35,385 bases of DNA from Verrucomicrobiaceae bacterium (lineage in GTDB: Bacteria > Verrucomicrobiota > Verrucomicrobiia > Verrucomicrobiales > Akkermansiaceae): the NCBI GenBank assembly GCA_027487435.1, contig JAIYDP010000109.1, positions 1 to 35,385 of the forward strand, read 5' to 3'. The notes under the pieces were generated by a model. That model worked only from the letters and a program-made list of their open reading frames with translations, had not been told where the DNA came from and ran no database searches. Positions 9,326 to 20,200 of this stretch are shown one piece after another (positions within the stretch are counted from its first letter, which is position 1; each line of letters starts with the position of its first letter). The position numbers were made by a program, and so were the translations under genes.

Positions 9326-9454
9326 CAAAGGCGTCGATGTCGATGAGGATAGCGAAGTTAGCGAGGAATTCACAGGCGAAATGCTCTGAGAAAGTCACGA
9401 CAGCACGAACATAAGACAAACCATATGATTAAAATCTAATTTTTAGAGACGTTT

Positions 9455-9901
9455 ATGTCGGGCTTCATCACAGCACATTTGAATGAGATCCTTACGAAGA
9501 AGCAGTTTGTGGAACAAGAGCTAGAAACAGTTGAACAGCGAATCTATGATCTGGAGACGAGCTACTTTGAGGACACAAACAATGGAAACATCCTGCAAGG
9601 TTGGGATCTGTACTTGAGCGCGCAGCCGAGGACTATGACGGCGACAAAGAAGCAAATTAGAGACTCAGATAGGATTTTTTCAATGTCATCAACTACAGCA
9701 CCTCATGTACGCACATATTTTCCATTTTTGACGAGGCAGATAGCAGAATACGAAGAACCTGAGAGAAAGCTTGGACAGAAATTCGATGGGGACCGCGGGA
9801 AGGGGAAAAACAAGTCGATGAAGAAAGCCAAAGTGCTGAATGGTCGTGACAAGAAGTCGAAAGCACAGCAGAGCAGCAGCAGCGATGACGACTCGAGCTA
9901 G
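9455..9901 (+). CDS. EAF6: Eaf6 (MEAF6-like) subunit of MYST histone acetyltransferase complexes
   Basis: The frame encodes up to 148 residues ending at TAG. The N-terminal half matches the Eaf6/MEAF6 signature: a short coiled coil (KKQFVEQELETVEQRIYDLE), then TSYFEDTNNGNILQGWDLYL, comparable to human [21 protein letters not shown], then RDSDRIFSMSSTTAP. Eaf6 is a small shared subunit of NuA4 and HBO1/MOZ-type complexes; it helps hold the acetyltransferase module together. The C-terminus is Lys-rich and ends in a Ser/Asp run. A 33-nt stretch at 9707-9739 has GT-AG ends and is pyrimidine-rich; it is probably an in-frame intron, which would shorten the protein by 11 residues. It is convergent with the EF-hand gene, 66 nt away. 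Confidence 0.85.
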   Translation: MSGFITAHLNEILTKKQFVEQELETVEQRIYDLETSYFEDTNNGNILQGWDLYLSAQPRTMTATKKQIRDSDRIFSMSSTTAPHVRTYFPFLTRQIAEYEEPERKLGQKFDGDRGKGKNKSMKKAKVLNGRDKKSKAQQSSSSDDDSS

Positions 9902-9967
9902 TTGTTGCAGTGTACAATAAATTTAATCTAGCCAGCCTCTTGTCAACGCCTAGGTGATGAGCAAGGC

Positions 9968-11042
9968 TCAAGCAGACAGAAACAGTCGTGATAATGTGTC
10001 TGTATCGAGGAAGCCCGACAACTTCCCTCTTGTTCACGGCGTCGCCCATTACTTTGCTGAAACCGTCCTGAGTCGGGGCGCCAAATCTTCGGCACAGGAT
10101 TTCCTTCGAATCAGCCCATTCCATCTCCTTCTCACCATCACATTCTCCATCAGAATCCCAGTCTGGTCTTCCCTGCTCTTTCAGAATGGGCAAAAACCTT
10201 CGTGACTGGAGGTACATGAGGAAGTCAACAACCAGCATGATCGACGACGACTCTGTCACAGTCAGCTCAGGAACGCCGCTGCAGACGGTGGCGCCCAAGG
10301 ACCTCGATGAGGTACCAGTCCCTAAAGTTCTTCCAATCAACCAGAGAGGCATCGATCTGGCGGAGAAAGTTACGGGCGTCCATCTTTTCGAAATAAGACA
10401 CTCCTTGCGGCAGAGAGAGACTCGAGATATTTTGTCTCCAAGGAGGGAAAACGCAGTCACCAAATCTTTCGCGTCAATTTGCCCATCTTGATTGATGTCT
10501 AGTCGAAAAAACACAGATTTTAAGGCGTCCTGTACGAATTGGGGCGACCGAAAGAAACGTGAACCTTCTCTTTTCCAACTTGCTCTTCGTCGTACACGTT
10601 TTCCTGCGCAATGAGCTGAGTGTCGCGTCTCCAACAAGTTCTTTCCATCGTTTTTCTACAATGGAGATGGAATGGGCACGCTTCCTTCTTCAGTCAGGCG
10701 GATTCACTTTGGAAAACTTGTCGATTGCGCTGAGTCTTTCTTTTTTATCGGCCTCATACTGGAGCCGCTTTGCTTCTCTCTCTTCGCGAGCTTTCATGAT
10801 ACTATCTCATAAGATAAACTCTTCTCGCACTTTGCAACATTTCAACGTTGTTTTCCCTTTTCACAGTCAATGCAGCAACTCTCTCTAGCTCTCTTCTCTC
10901 CGCCTCTCTAAGTGGTCAGGGCTCATTCGCACACGAAGCACTGAGCTTCTAATGCTTTTCTTGCAATGTCATCTTGGATCTTCTTTAGCTTCTCCTCTCT
11001 GAGCTTTGCAAGCTCGAAACGGTTTTTTGTTGTCTTCTCCAT
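9968..11042 (-). CDS. Coiled-coil protein with EF-hand calcium-binding region
   Basis: Eight exons (11042-10942, 10907-10831, 10790-10718, 10655-10565, 10529-10422, 10383-10303, 10265-10053, 10021-9968) join in frame into 265 residues. Introns are 34, 40, 62, 35, 38, 37 and 31 nt. Residues 1 to about 85 are a charged coiled coil (RFELAKLREEKLKKIQDDIA). A canonical EF-hand follows: helix DALKSVFFRL, then loop DINQDGQIDAKD (125-136) with acidic residues at positions 1, 5, 9 and 12. A degenerate second hand (QIDASLVDWKNFRDW) comes next. That pair resembles the regulatory half of ATP-Mg/Pi carriers, but no carrier repeats follow. The C-terminal third is acidic and unassigned. It probably binds calcium as a cytoplasmic or cytoskeletal protein. 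Exon 7 could contain a further unseen intron. Confidence 0.8.
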
Positions 11043-11237
11043 TATTTAACAGATAAAATTAATTCAGAATCAGAGTATCGAGTTTTCTTTGGATTACCAT
11101 GAGGTCTTGTGGTGTAAATTCAATTGAAATGTTTGATGGAAGCAACTTCTCGCAAGTGTTTCACATGCTTCTCGGTGGAGTGCATGATGTAATACTAACA
11201 GATTTCATTTTAGCTTTTAGTTATTTTTGGACAACCA
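11043..11237. promoter_or_regulatory. Divergent promoter of the EF-hand and giant genes
   Basis: This 195-bp AT-rich spacer lies between the start codons of the minus-strand EF-hand gene and the plus-strand giant gene. It must contain at least the leader, and probably the promoter, of both. I see no motif strong enough to name. Confidence 0.45.
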
Positions 11238-14200
11238 ATGGCGTCGACGGCGCTCGCGTTCCTTGTACTCGCAGGGGTGTGCTCTGGTTTGTCTATGAGA
11301 TTCTGCTCTCACACGAAACAGTCTCGCTAGGCCAGACCTTGGGTACTACTTTCGTTGCGAACGCTACATTTTCTAGCAGCACCGCCGGATCGTATGCGGA
11401 GGTCAACGTAACTTCTGTTATTCCAGGAAACTCGTTCTCTGCGCCAGCGTCCCTTGTTATATACTTTCCACCGGACTTTTTCCTATGCAATTCAGTGACA
11501 AGACTGGTTTCTTCAAACATAGCGCAAGGGTCACTAGATATTCGGAACATCACCGCAGACAGCTCTCGCGTCGGCCTCGAGCTTATTCGTCGTAATGCAG
11601 TAGGAACGCTGGCTGCAGCAACGCTTACAGTTCGCCTGGCGAATGTCCGCCTTCCATACAAGTCAGGCCTGACAGGAAATATGTCCGTCGAGATCACGGT
11701 CACGACGAACATTGCTGGCCGCGGCTCTGTGCTTGAGGTCATCGCAAGGAGCTCTGCAATCATCGGCATCGCAGTTGGACAAGGCACGATTCGGAATGTG
11801 CTTGCCGTTCCGACGTCTTACGCCCCCACCGACCTTGTCAACTACACCCTCTCGTTTGCGACACAGAATCCCCTCTTTCCTCTTTCGACAATCAACATCA
11901 CATTCCCACTAGGGTACAACATCTCTCTCATCGGTCCCTCTGACGTGGTTCTCTCCTCCGGTTTCACGGAGCGTCCCGTCGCCTCTGTGTTCGACAACGT
12001 GCTGATTTTAAATCGTTCGTCCTCCGCTGCAGAGACTGGCATCTATGGGACAATCACTCTTACAATAGCAAACGTGCAGAATCCTGCGTTGCTGACTGGA
12101 GATGTCACGGGCTCGTTCTTTGTCCAATCCGCCCTTGACAATGTCGCAGTTGACGGTGGCACGGGGCCTGGTGTGACGATGTCGATCTGGGTGTTTCGGC
12201 AAGTCAACGTCTCACTTAGCTCGTTGGAAGTTAACATGAATCCAGTGACAATATCCTTCTCGACTTTCCTCATGACCGCCCTTCAATCCAATTTCACCGT
12301 CGCAGTCAACATCCCGCCGGATTTTATCGTTGTCGGAGGAACCCCCACTGTCTCTGTGTCCGTTGGAGGTGTCGCACTCACCGTGGGTGGCGTGCTTGCT
12401 TCTGGTAGAAATGTCAATATATCCATTCCAACCGGTGGCCCTTTCACCCGCAATTCCATTCTTGTCGTCTCCATTGGCTCCTACTTCGCTAACCGAGGGT
12501 TTGTTGGCCCCGCTCGTGACACCGGCTCTTTGGTTCTGTACGACAGCTTTGGCCGCGGTGCCCAAGGCCGCTTGTCGATCTTCTTTCCAGACATCACTGG
12601 GGCTTCGCTGCTTTACGTTCAAGTCAGCGCTCTGAATCCCATCATCTCTCTGAATTCGTCCGTGACTGTGACGTTCGCATCGAAGTTTTCTATTGCGAGC
12701 ATCGGTGCGATCACGGTTGCGTTTTCAGACTCCATGCAAGTTTGGCCAGATTCGGTCGTCTCCGTACTTGCCAATGGCGGAGATGCTGGCCCCGTCGCTA
12801 CCTCGGTTACTCCCCCAAGTTCCGCAGTGGTCATTCGGCTGGGTGGAGTTGTCGCCTCTCCCAACACATCCATCGCAATCACTGTTTCTAACGTCAGGCT
12901 TCCTCATTACACCAACCTCACAGCCTTCGCACACGTCTCCGTCATTTATTTGGAGACTCTGGCTTCCCCGGGTGTTCTGATCGATCAAGGGGACGGATTC
13001 TTGACTGTTTCGCCGTCTTTGTTCCTGTCTCCAAAGACTGCTGCATCCACCCTTGACGCTGGGGCTAACACAACTTTGTCCATCTCCTTTCGTACGCAAA
13101 TTGACATTGCCGTTGGTTCAACACTCTCAATTACATTCCCAACACAATTTTCAGTTGCCTCTGCGAATTTGCGCTCGGGCATGTTGACTGTGCCAGTCTC
13201 TGTTGCTGGCCAAGTCGTTTCCGTGACCCTTTCAAACAGCACACTGTTTCTTGTGACAGGGTTCAACTTCACGTCGACAGGCACCATTCCGTCGAACACT
13301 AGTTTCAGCGTCCCCATCTCTTCAGCCGTGAATCCTCAACAGTCTGGTGCTTCTGGCATCTTTTCCTTCTCCATCACCGATCCAACGAATCGAGTGGTCG
13401 CATCAACCAGTGGAGTGGCTGGACCAGGCATAGCGTCCACTTCCATGACCAACACATCCATCTCGATGTCCTCTAGGGTGGTAGGCACAAGCACCAACCT
13501 TACCATTGTCTTCGCTCCAAGCAACCCAATCCCTGCAGATGGCAAAATGACTTTCAAGTGTCCCATCCGAAGTCACTTCGCTGTGGGAGCGGCTCTGGTC
13601 TCGAGCTCCGTTGCGGGGTTATCGCCCACTATTAATGTTTCTGCTGACGGCTTGTCTGTGTTTCTCTCACGCACTGGCTCCAGCCCAGCCATTGCTAAAG
13701 GCACCCTCGTCACGTTTGTTATATCTGGATTCGTCACCCGCAGCGATGAAACAGGTCCCATAGGCTTTTTCACGCTCACTACGTCAACTTCATCAGGAGC
13801 CGTGATTGATATAAACGACGCTGTGGCAGGACCATCTCTGATCCCACCACAGCTGACGAATTTAGCATTCAACTGGACAAGTCTTGCTGCCGGCTCATCT
13901 ACGTCAGTCAAGGTGTCCTTTCAGTCCAAAGTCACTCTTGATTTCCCGGCATCTCAAATTGAACTCGACATTCCCTCCGGTGTTGATTTCATCTCGTCCA
14001 CAAGTGTTTCGGCGAAGTTCACCGCCGGAAAGGGTGACTCTTCATTCCGCCGAGCGGCTGCACTCGTGACGGCCCCTACTGTCACCGTAGCTCGTCAAAG
14101 CGAGTATGTGTTTTGCGCAGTTGAAGGAGCCGAGCTCCCAGCGAACACAAACGTTGAGTTCACCTTGTCAAACATATATCTGTCAGCGTTTGTGACCTCG

Positions 14201-17200
14201 CTTGGCCCTGTTGCCATTCGAACTCTCGGTCTTGTCAACGGGGTCCTCACGGTGCGAGAGGAAGGGACAGCTGACGCGTTGGCCATTGTTCCTGGAGCGA
14301 TCACTCAGCTCACCTTGACCCCGTCAAGTGTTCTGGCTGGCGACTCACCCACCCTCGTGTTTACATTTGTTCTGTCCAATTCTCTCGCCGTTGGGGACTT
14401 GTTGTTCATCACTTTCCCTTCGACTGACGGATTGTTTGGTTTCGGCATCAGTGGCACCTTGTCAGCGGTTGCCTCCAATTTTGAATACGTTGGCGTGTTT
14501 AACGCTCACCCGACCCTTCGGGTTTCACAAGCAGTCTCCAAGGGGACAATTTCTTCGTTTCAACTTTTTGGCGTGGTCAATCCCATCACCAACGGTTCGA
14601 CGGGGTCTTTCACGTTAACGTCCAGCACGTCAAATAGTGTTGTCATTGACTCAGGTGTCGTTGGCGGTTACTCAGTCAACGTCATGGCCTTTCAGTTGAC
14701 GACAAAGCTGTTTTCGACGAGTGTTGTCTCAGGCACAGCAACCGACCTTAGTTTCTATTTTTCTTCTCCTCTTGACGCAGCAACTTCGTTTGAGCTTGCT
14801 ATCGAGCCCCCCAATTCTTTCTCTCTCAGAAACCTACAGCTGCTCAATTCGGTCGGTGTACCGATTGCTAGGGTGACAGCGTCGCTAACTGGACCATCCA
14901 ACAGAACTATTTCGATTGTTGTTGCCGACCCTCTTGTTCGCGGCGGAAGCTATTCCTTCCAAGTGAGGGGCACGACATTGCCCGCCGCTTCTGGAAATCC
15001 CGGGTCGTTTAGATTCTCTCTTCTTCAAGGAAATCACGTCCTGATCGTCGACAATCCCGCTGTTCCAAGTTTCACAATCGTCCCGAACGTGGCCGTGGCG
15101 AGTATCGTCGTCTCAGACGCTGTTTCGGGAGCTTTGACCACTGCAAATTTGACATTCTCACTTTCGAACAACATCGCTTCTGGCAACAGCATCGCCCTGA
15201 CCAGCTCTGAGATCTCATGCTTTGGAACGACAGCAACCCTATATGCGGAGGGAAGTAACATGACAATCTCGGCTGCGCGATCATCAGGCTGCACATTTGT
15301 TGTCGGGGGAACTCCCAGCCACATCCGGTCTGGCGTTCTTGTTATTCCTTCCATGCAGCTCCCCTCCAGAGCAGGCAATGTCAGCTTGTCTGTTCAAACT
15401 CGTGATGGGGCATCGGCTGTCATGGACGAGACTACCCTTGTTGTCAGTATCAACCCGGCCAAATTCACTTCGCTTGCTGGATCCGTCAATGCCAACCTGA
15501 CGTACCAGACTGCAACCTTGGTCATTACGTCGTTCACTACAGTCAACGCCATCGCATCCGATGGCGTATTGAGTCTCTTGTTTCCATCTGGGTTTTCAAA
15601 CGTTTCTTCCCTTGCGCGGCTCTCGGCCAATTCGACTGGCATTGATGGACAAATCACCACATCGATCATTGGTAATGAGATCCTCTTCTTGCGTCAGGGT
15701 GATGGCAACGCCGTTGAGTCAGGCTCAGCCGTTGTAGTGTATTTGTCCGGATATCTTCAACTTCCCCTCACTGCCGGCGTAGTGTCAATAACCATCACAT
15801 CCCGCACTCGATTGGGCGTCTTGATCGACCAGTCGTCTTTCAATATGACGGTGTTCACGTCGCCTCTTGCTGTGCACGCGATATCCTTAAACCCCGCAAG
15901 ACCCTTTTCGTTGTCAGAGGCTCGTTTCAACGTGTCGGCGACAAACTCTTTGGCCGCTCCGTTCGGCTTCCGCGTGACGTTTCCAACGAACGTCGACCTG
16001 TCCGCTGCAGTGCCGCCGCCAGGATTCACCCTCTCTGTGGTTGGCCAGGTTGCTGAGCTTCGAAAAAGTAGCGGCCTCGGTCTTTTAGCAAGTTCTCCGT
16101 TTGTGTTTGACATTCGCAACATCCAAGTTGTCGAAGTGACTGCAACTCTCGCGTCATGCTCCGTGAAGACCATTGTCGGCTCCGCCGAGGTCGACAGCGG
16201 GTCCACGTCCAGCGTACCTTTGCTGCCGAGCCTTCACAACTTGTTTGCGCTCTCATTGTCAACGGTCGGCCTCGGAGAATCCACGAGCATCGCCATCTCG
16301 TTCTCACTCCGCTCACAAGCTCGTATTGGCTACGCATACCAGCTCGTCTTCGCACCCGCTGGCGTGTCTGTCAGCCCTCCACAGCTGATCATATCCAACA
16401 CGTCCTCACTCTTGATCCGAAATGCATCTCTTACTATGTTCCCTTCGAACTCGACCATCCGACTCGTACTGAGAGAAGCCATTCCTGCCCTGTCCAATCT
16501 TACGATCGTCCTCTCTGGTTTTCGGGTTCGTTCGAGTGAGGGCTCGATCGACTCATTTACTTTCTACTCGCTCACAGACATGTTGGAGACGGTCGAAGAG
16601 AGCCAGTCAAATGCTTTCTCTGTCGCTGCGTTGAGCACGACATTTCTTGATTACTCGTTGTCGACTCGATTGGCAAACTCCGTCATTACTCCCCGGCTTC
16701 GATTTGCTGTCAATGTTCAGCTTCGTTTTAACTACAGCGTAGTGGTCACATTCCCTGTGGACACGGTCCCTTCACAATCGCAATGCCAGATGGAAATCGA
16801 TGGCTCGCAATTCACGGCTGTCACAGTTGTCAACGGACAAGCTGTCACCGTGTTTGTCCCCACAGATCCTCTTTCCATCGGGAATGTTACAATAACGTTT
16901 CCCAACGTTCGCCTGCCTGCTTACGCCAACGCAAATGTGGGCCCTACGTTCGCAGTCTTCACAACCGACGGAGGTGTGATTGTGCGCTCCTCTGTTTCCG
17001 CGCTGACAACTGCAAACACGATTGACGTTAATGTCGCCCTAAGCAACCGAGTGTTCGGCACCTCGACCAATGCCACCTTCACCTTCACAACTCTCTACAC
17101 ACTTTCGCTCCCCTTACAGGCGATCTTCACGTTTCCGTCGTCGTACTCCTCCGAACACGCTGGATGCAGTCCCTCTCAGTCGAACTCCCTGACTTGCTCT

Positions 17201-20200
17201 TTCGTTTCTCGAAGCCACTCGTCCGTGACGTTATCGTTCAGCAGCTTACTCCGAAATACTACGGAAGGGTTGTCGTCGTTGTCGTTTCAAGTAACCAACG
17301 TGACGAATAGTCCGTTCGTCGGCACCGTGTCCGGATTCAATTTGTCGGTCTCGGCTAGCGTCCGTGGTGTCAGCACACTAGTGCATCTCTCCAGCCCTTC
17401 ACTTGGCCTCGACTTGCTGCCCACTCCATTCCTTCAAGTAGTCCTCACCTCGGATGTCGTTCCAACAGCAGGGGCTGTGTTCAGACCAACTCTAAACTTT
17501 TCGATGCCGCTTCCCTTCTTTGCAAACTCCACTCTTTCTTTTTCCCTTGTTTCTCCCTTCAGCTTCACGAATGACACCGTCGTTGTGCATGGAATCAATT
17601 GGAATGTCACTGCAGTGTTTCAGCGCCGTCAGGGGTCTCCCCATGAAATCGATACGGTGAAGTTGATTCAGGCAACCAATGGGACGGACTTGCCGGCCAT
17701 GTCGCCCATCTCAGTCGTGTTTCCTATCGTCGTCCCTCCATCATTTGAATTTTCGGGATTTCTTTTCAGCAGCATGACCATGGCTCTTCCTGGAGATGTT
17801 ATCGTTGCAGGGAACCTCAACGCTGTTGATTTTTATGTTCAGCCGTCGAATTTGAGCGTCACGGCGCGTTTAGACCCTGTTACAGTAGCGGCGTCTAATC
17901 TGAATCTCTCTGTTGCACTGCAATTCAGTCTCAATCTTACAGGTGATGCCATGATCACTTTGGGATTTCCTTCCACGTTGTCCGCCACGAGCGCCACGGG
18001 CATTTCTGCAGCTACTGGATTCAATGGCAGTGCCTCGGTCAGCTCGTTTTCGTCCAGCTCTGTCACCATCTTGCTTTTGAACGTTGTCATCGGACCGATG
18101 GCTCGTTTGCTGGACACTGCCTCCAATGTGAGCTTTATTGTGACCACGTTGACCAGCGGGTCAATTGCCCCGCCACTGACAATCTCGGGCATTTCAGTCA
18201 ATGTGTCGTCTGTAAACCGCCGAGTCATGCGCGGAGTAGCTAACGATATTTTGCTCTCGGACCTTGCTGACTTCACTCTTTTCCCGTCTCTAACGCCATG
18301 GAACTCTCGCGTCGGTGTCACCACGTCGTACTCTTTGGTCATGTACGCCAGTGCCCTCATTTCTTCTACTTCGACGTTTTCTCTACAGCTGCCAAACTCA
18401 TTCCCCACACAGTCACCAGGCGCAGTCGCTGTCGAAGGTGTTTCTGGTTCTCTTTCCATCGCCACTAGCAACTCAGGTCGCACCATGACGATCAGCAGAC
18501 TTGTCAATCCTGCTGATATCCCCTCAGGAACCAAAATCAACATTACCATTTCGAACATCGTGAACCCCTCCCCGTCCGGTTCATACGGGAACTACACTCT
18601 TGGAGTGCTTAATCAAGTGGGTTCTCGGCTACATTCTGCCGTCCTCGGCCCCATGTTCTTTCAGCCCTCACTTGTGAGCAGTCTGGCCGTTTCCCAGTCT
18701 ACAAATTTGGCCATCACTTTGATGACAGTCAATGTCTCCTTCTCGCTTGGAGTTTCCGTGCCTGGCGATGGATTCATCGTTGTTCGATTTCCCACTGGCA
18801 CAACCTTCTCCGGAGCTTCTTTATCGTCCTTTTCTGTCGACAATACTGCGGAAACCCCCACGTCCACATTCGCCACCAATGGCACGGCGATATTTCAGAG
18901 GTCTCGAGTAGCGGGGTCGCTAGTGCGCCTCAGCATTAGCAATGTCAGGAACCGGCCTTACAACTCTTCATCCATCGACACATTCACGATCAGCTCGCTG
19001 AATAGCGCGAGGGGCACACTGTGCTCTGGGGATTTGACTGCAGTGCCAGAGATTCCAGCTCCCTTCGCCACAGCGTCGATCTCATTGGACAATACGGACG
19101 TTGGCCTTCTTGGTAGATTGACATTTTCAATAGCTCTCAGCTCCCAAATCAGCGCCACATCATCCTTCCAGCTTATCTTGTCAACGTTCGACTTTGATTT
19201 CTCACAGGCTGTGTTCCCATCGTCGGCAATCAATGTCGGCGGAACTGCAGGTCTTGGTGCTCTAAACGTGACGAATCCCTCTGCCGGCCGCATTGTAATC
19301 ACTCGCTCTGGCGGGTCCGCGCTCGCAGTAGGAACTACCATCACCATCCAGCTCTTGCTGCAGTCAAGAAATCGCCCTGGCTCCCCGGGCCCGTGCGTCC
19401 CTGTTGATATTTCCACCCTCGACGACGCCGGCGACTACATTGATCGCTCGCCCCTTGTGACGGGCGTTGTGTTTACTCCGTCGTTGCTGCCATCGGCTGC
19501 GATCGTGGCAACACTCCCGAACGTCGGAGCACGCACGGAGCTGCGTTTCTCAATGACTTCTTCTATAGCTATTCCTGCGGGTGGAGGATTTGAGTTCGTC
19601 CTCGGTCCATCCAGCTCAATCATTCTGTTTGACGAATCTCCTATCTTGACAAGCTCCCTTGAAGGCTTCGACGGGAATCTTGCTGTTGTCAATTTCGAAG
19701 CCTCCAATCGAACACTGACTCTCAGGCGCTGCGGATCAAACAGCATCCCTGCTGGAACTCCCATTGCTTTTCAATTGGGCATTTTCTCTCTCTCGGCCCT
19801 GCCAGGCTCGTCAGGCGTGATGTCTGCGGCGACCCTTGATGAGAGCGGCGTTGCAATCCAGATCAACACAAACGTGCAGGCCTTTACTACGACAGCGTTT
19901 CAACTGCGGGACATGAGCGTGTCCTTGAGCTCCGCTGTCTACGGCTCAATGGCAAACGTTACAGTCGTGGCTAGATTAACATCCAATCTAGAAATCGGTT
20001 CACGTTTTGAGATAATCTTTCCGCCTGGGTTCGGATTCACGTCCCCCATCAACGCCCAGTTTTCCTCCGGCGCCACTGGCGAAAAGACGCTGTCCGACCT
20101 CGGCAACCAGCGATTTGTGGTGACGGTGCAAGCTAGTAGCGCGTTCGGGCGCAACGCTCTCGTGACCGTCCTTGTGCGCAACGTCCGTGTGCCCCCAGTG

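Noticed and set aside
9303..9389. Short acidic 28-codon plus-strand frame before Eaf6
   Set aside because: It overlaps the end of the Cys-rich gene and has no other support; it could be an alternative tail but I could not show it.
17839..18558. Long minus-strand open frame of 239 codons
   Set aside because: It lies antisense to the giant gene and mirrors its Ser/Thr/Val codons; no domain or compositional sign of a real protein.
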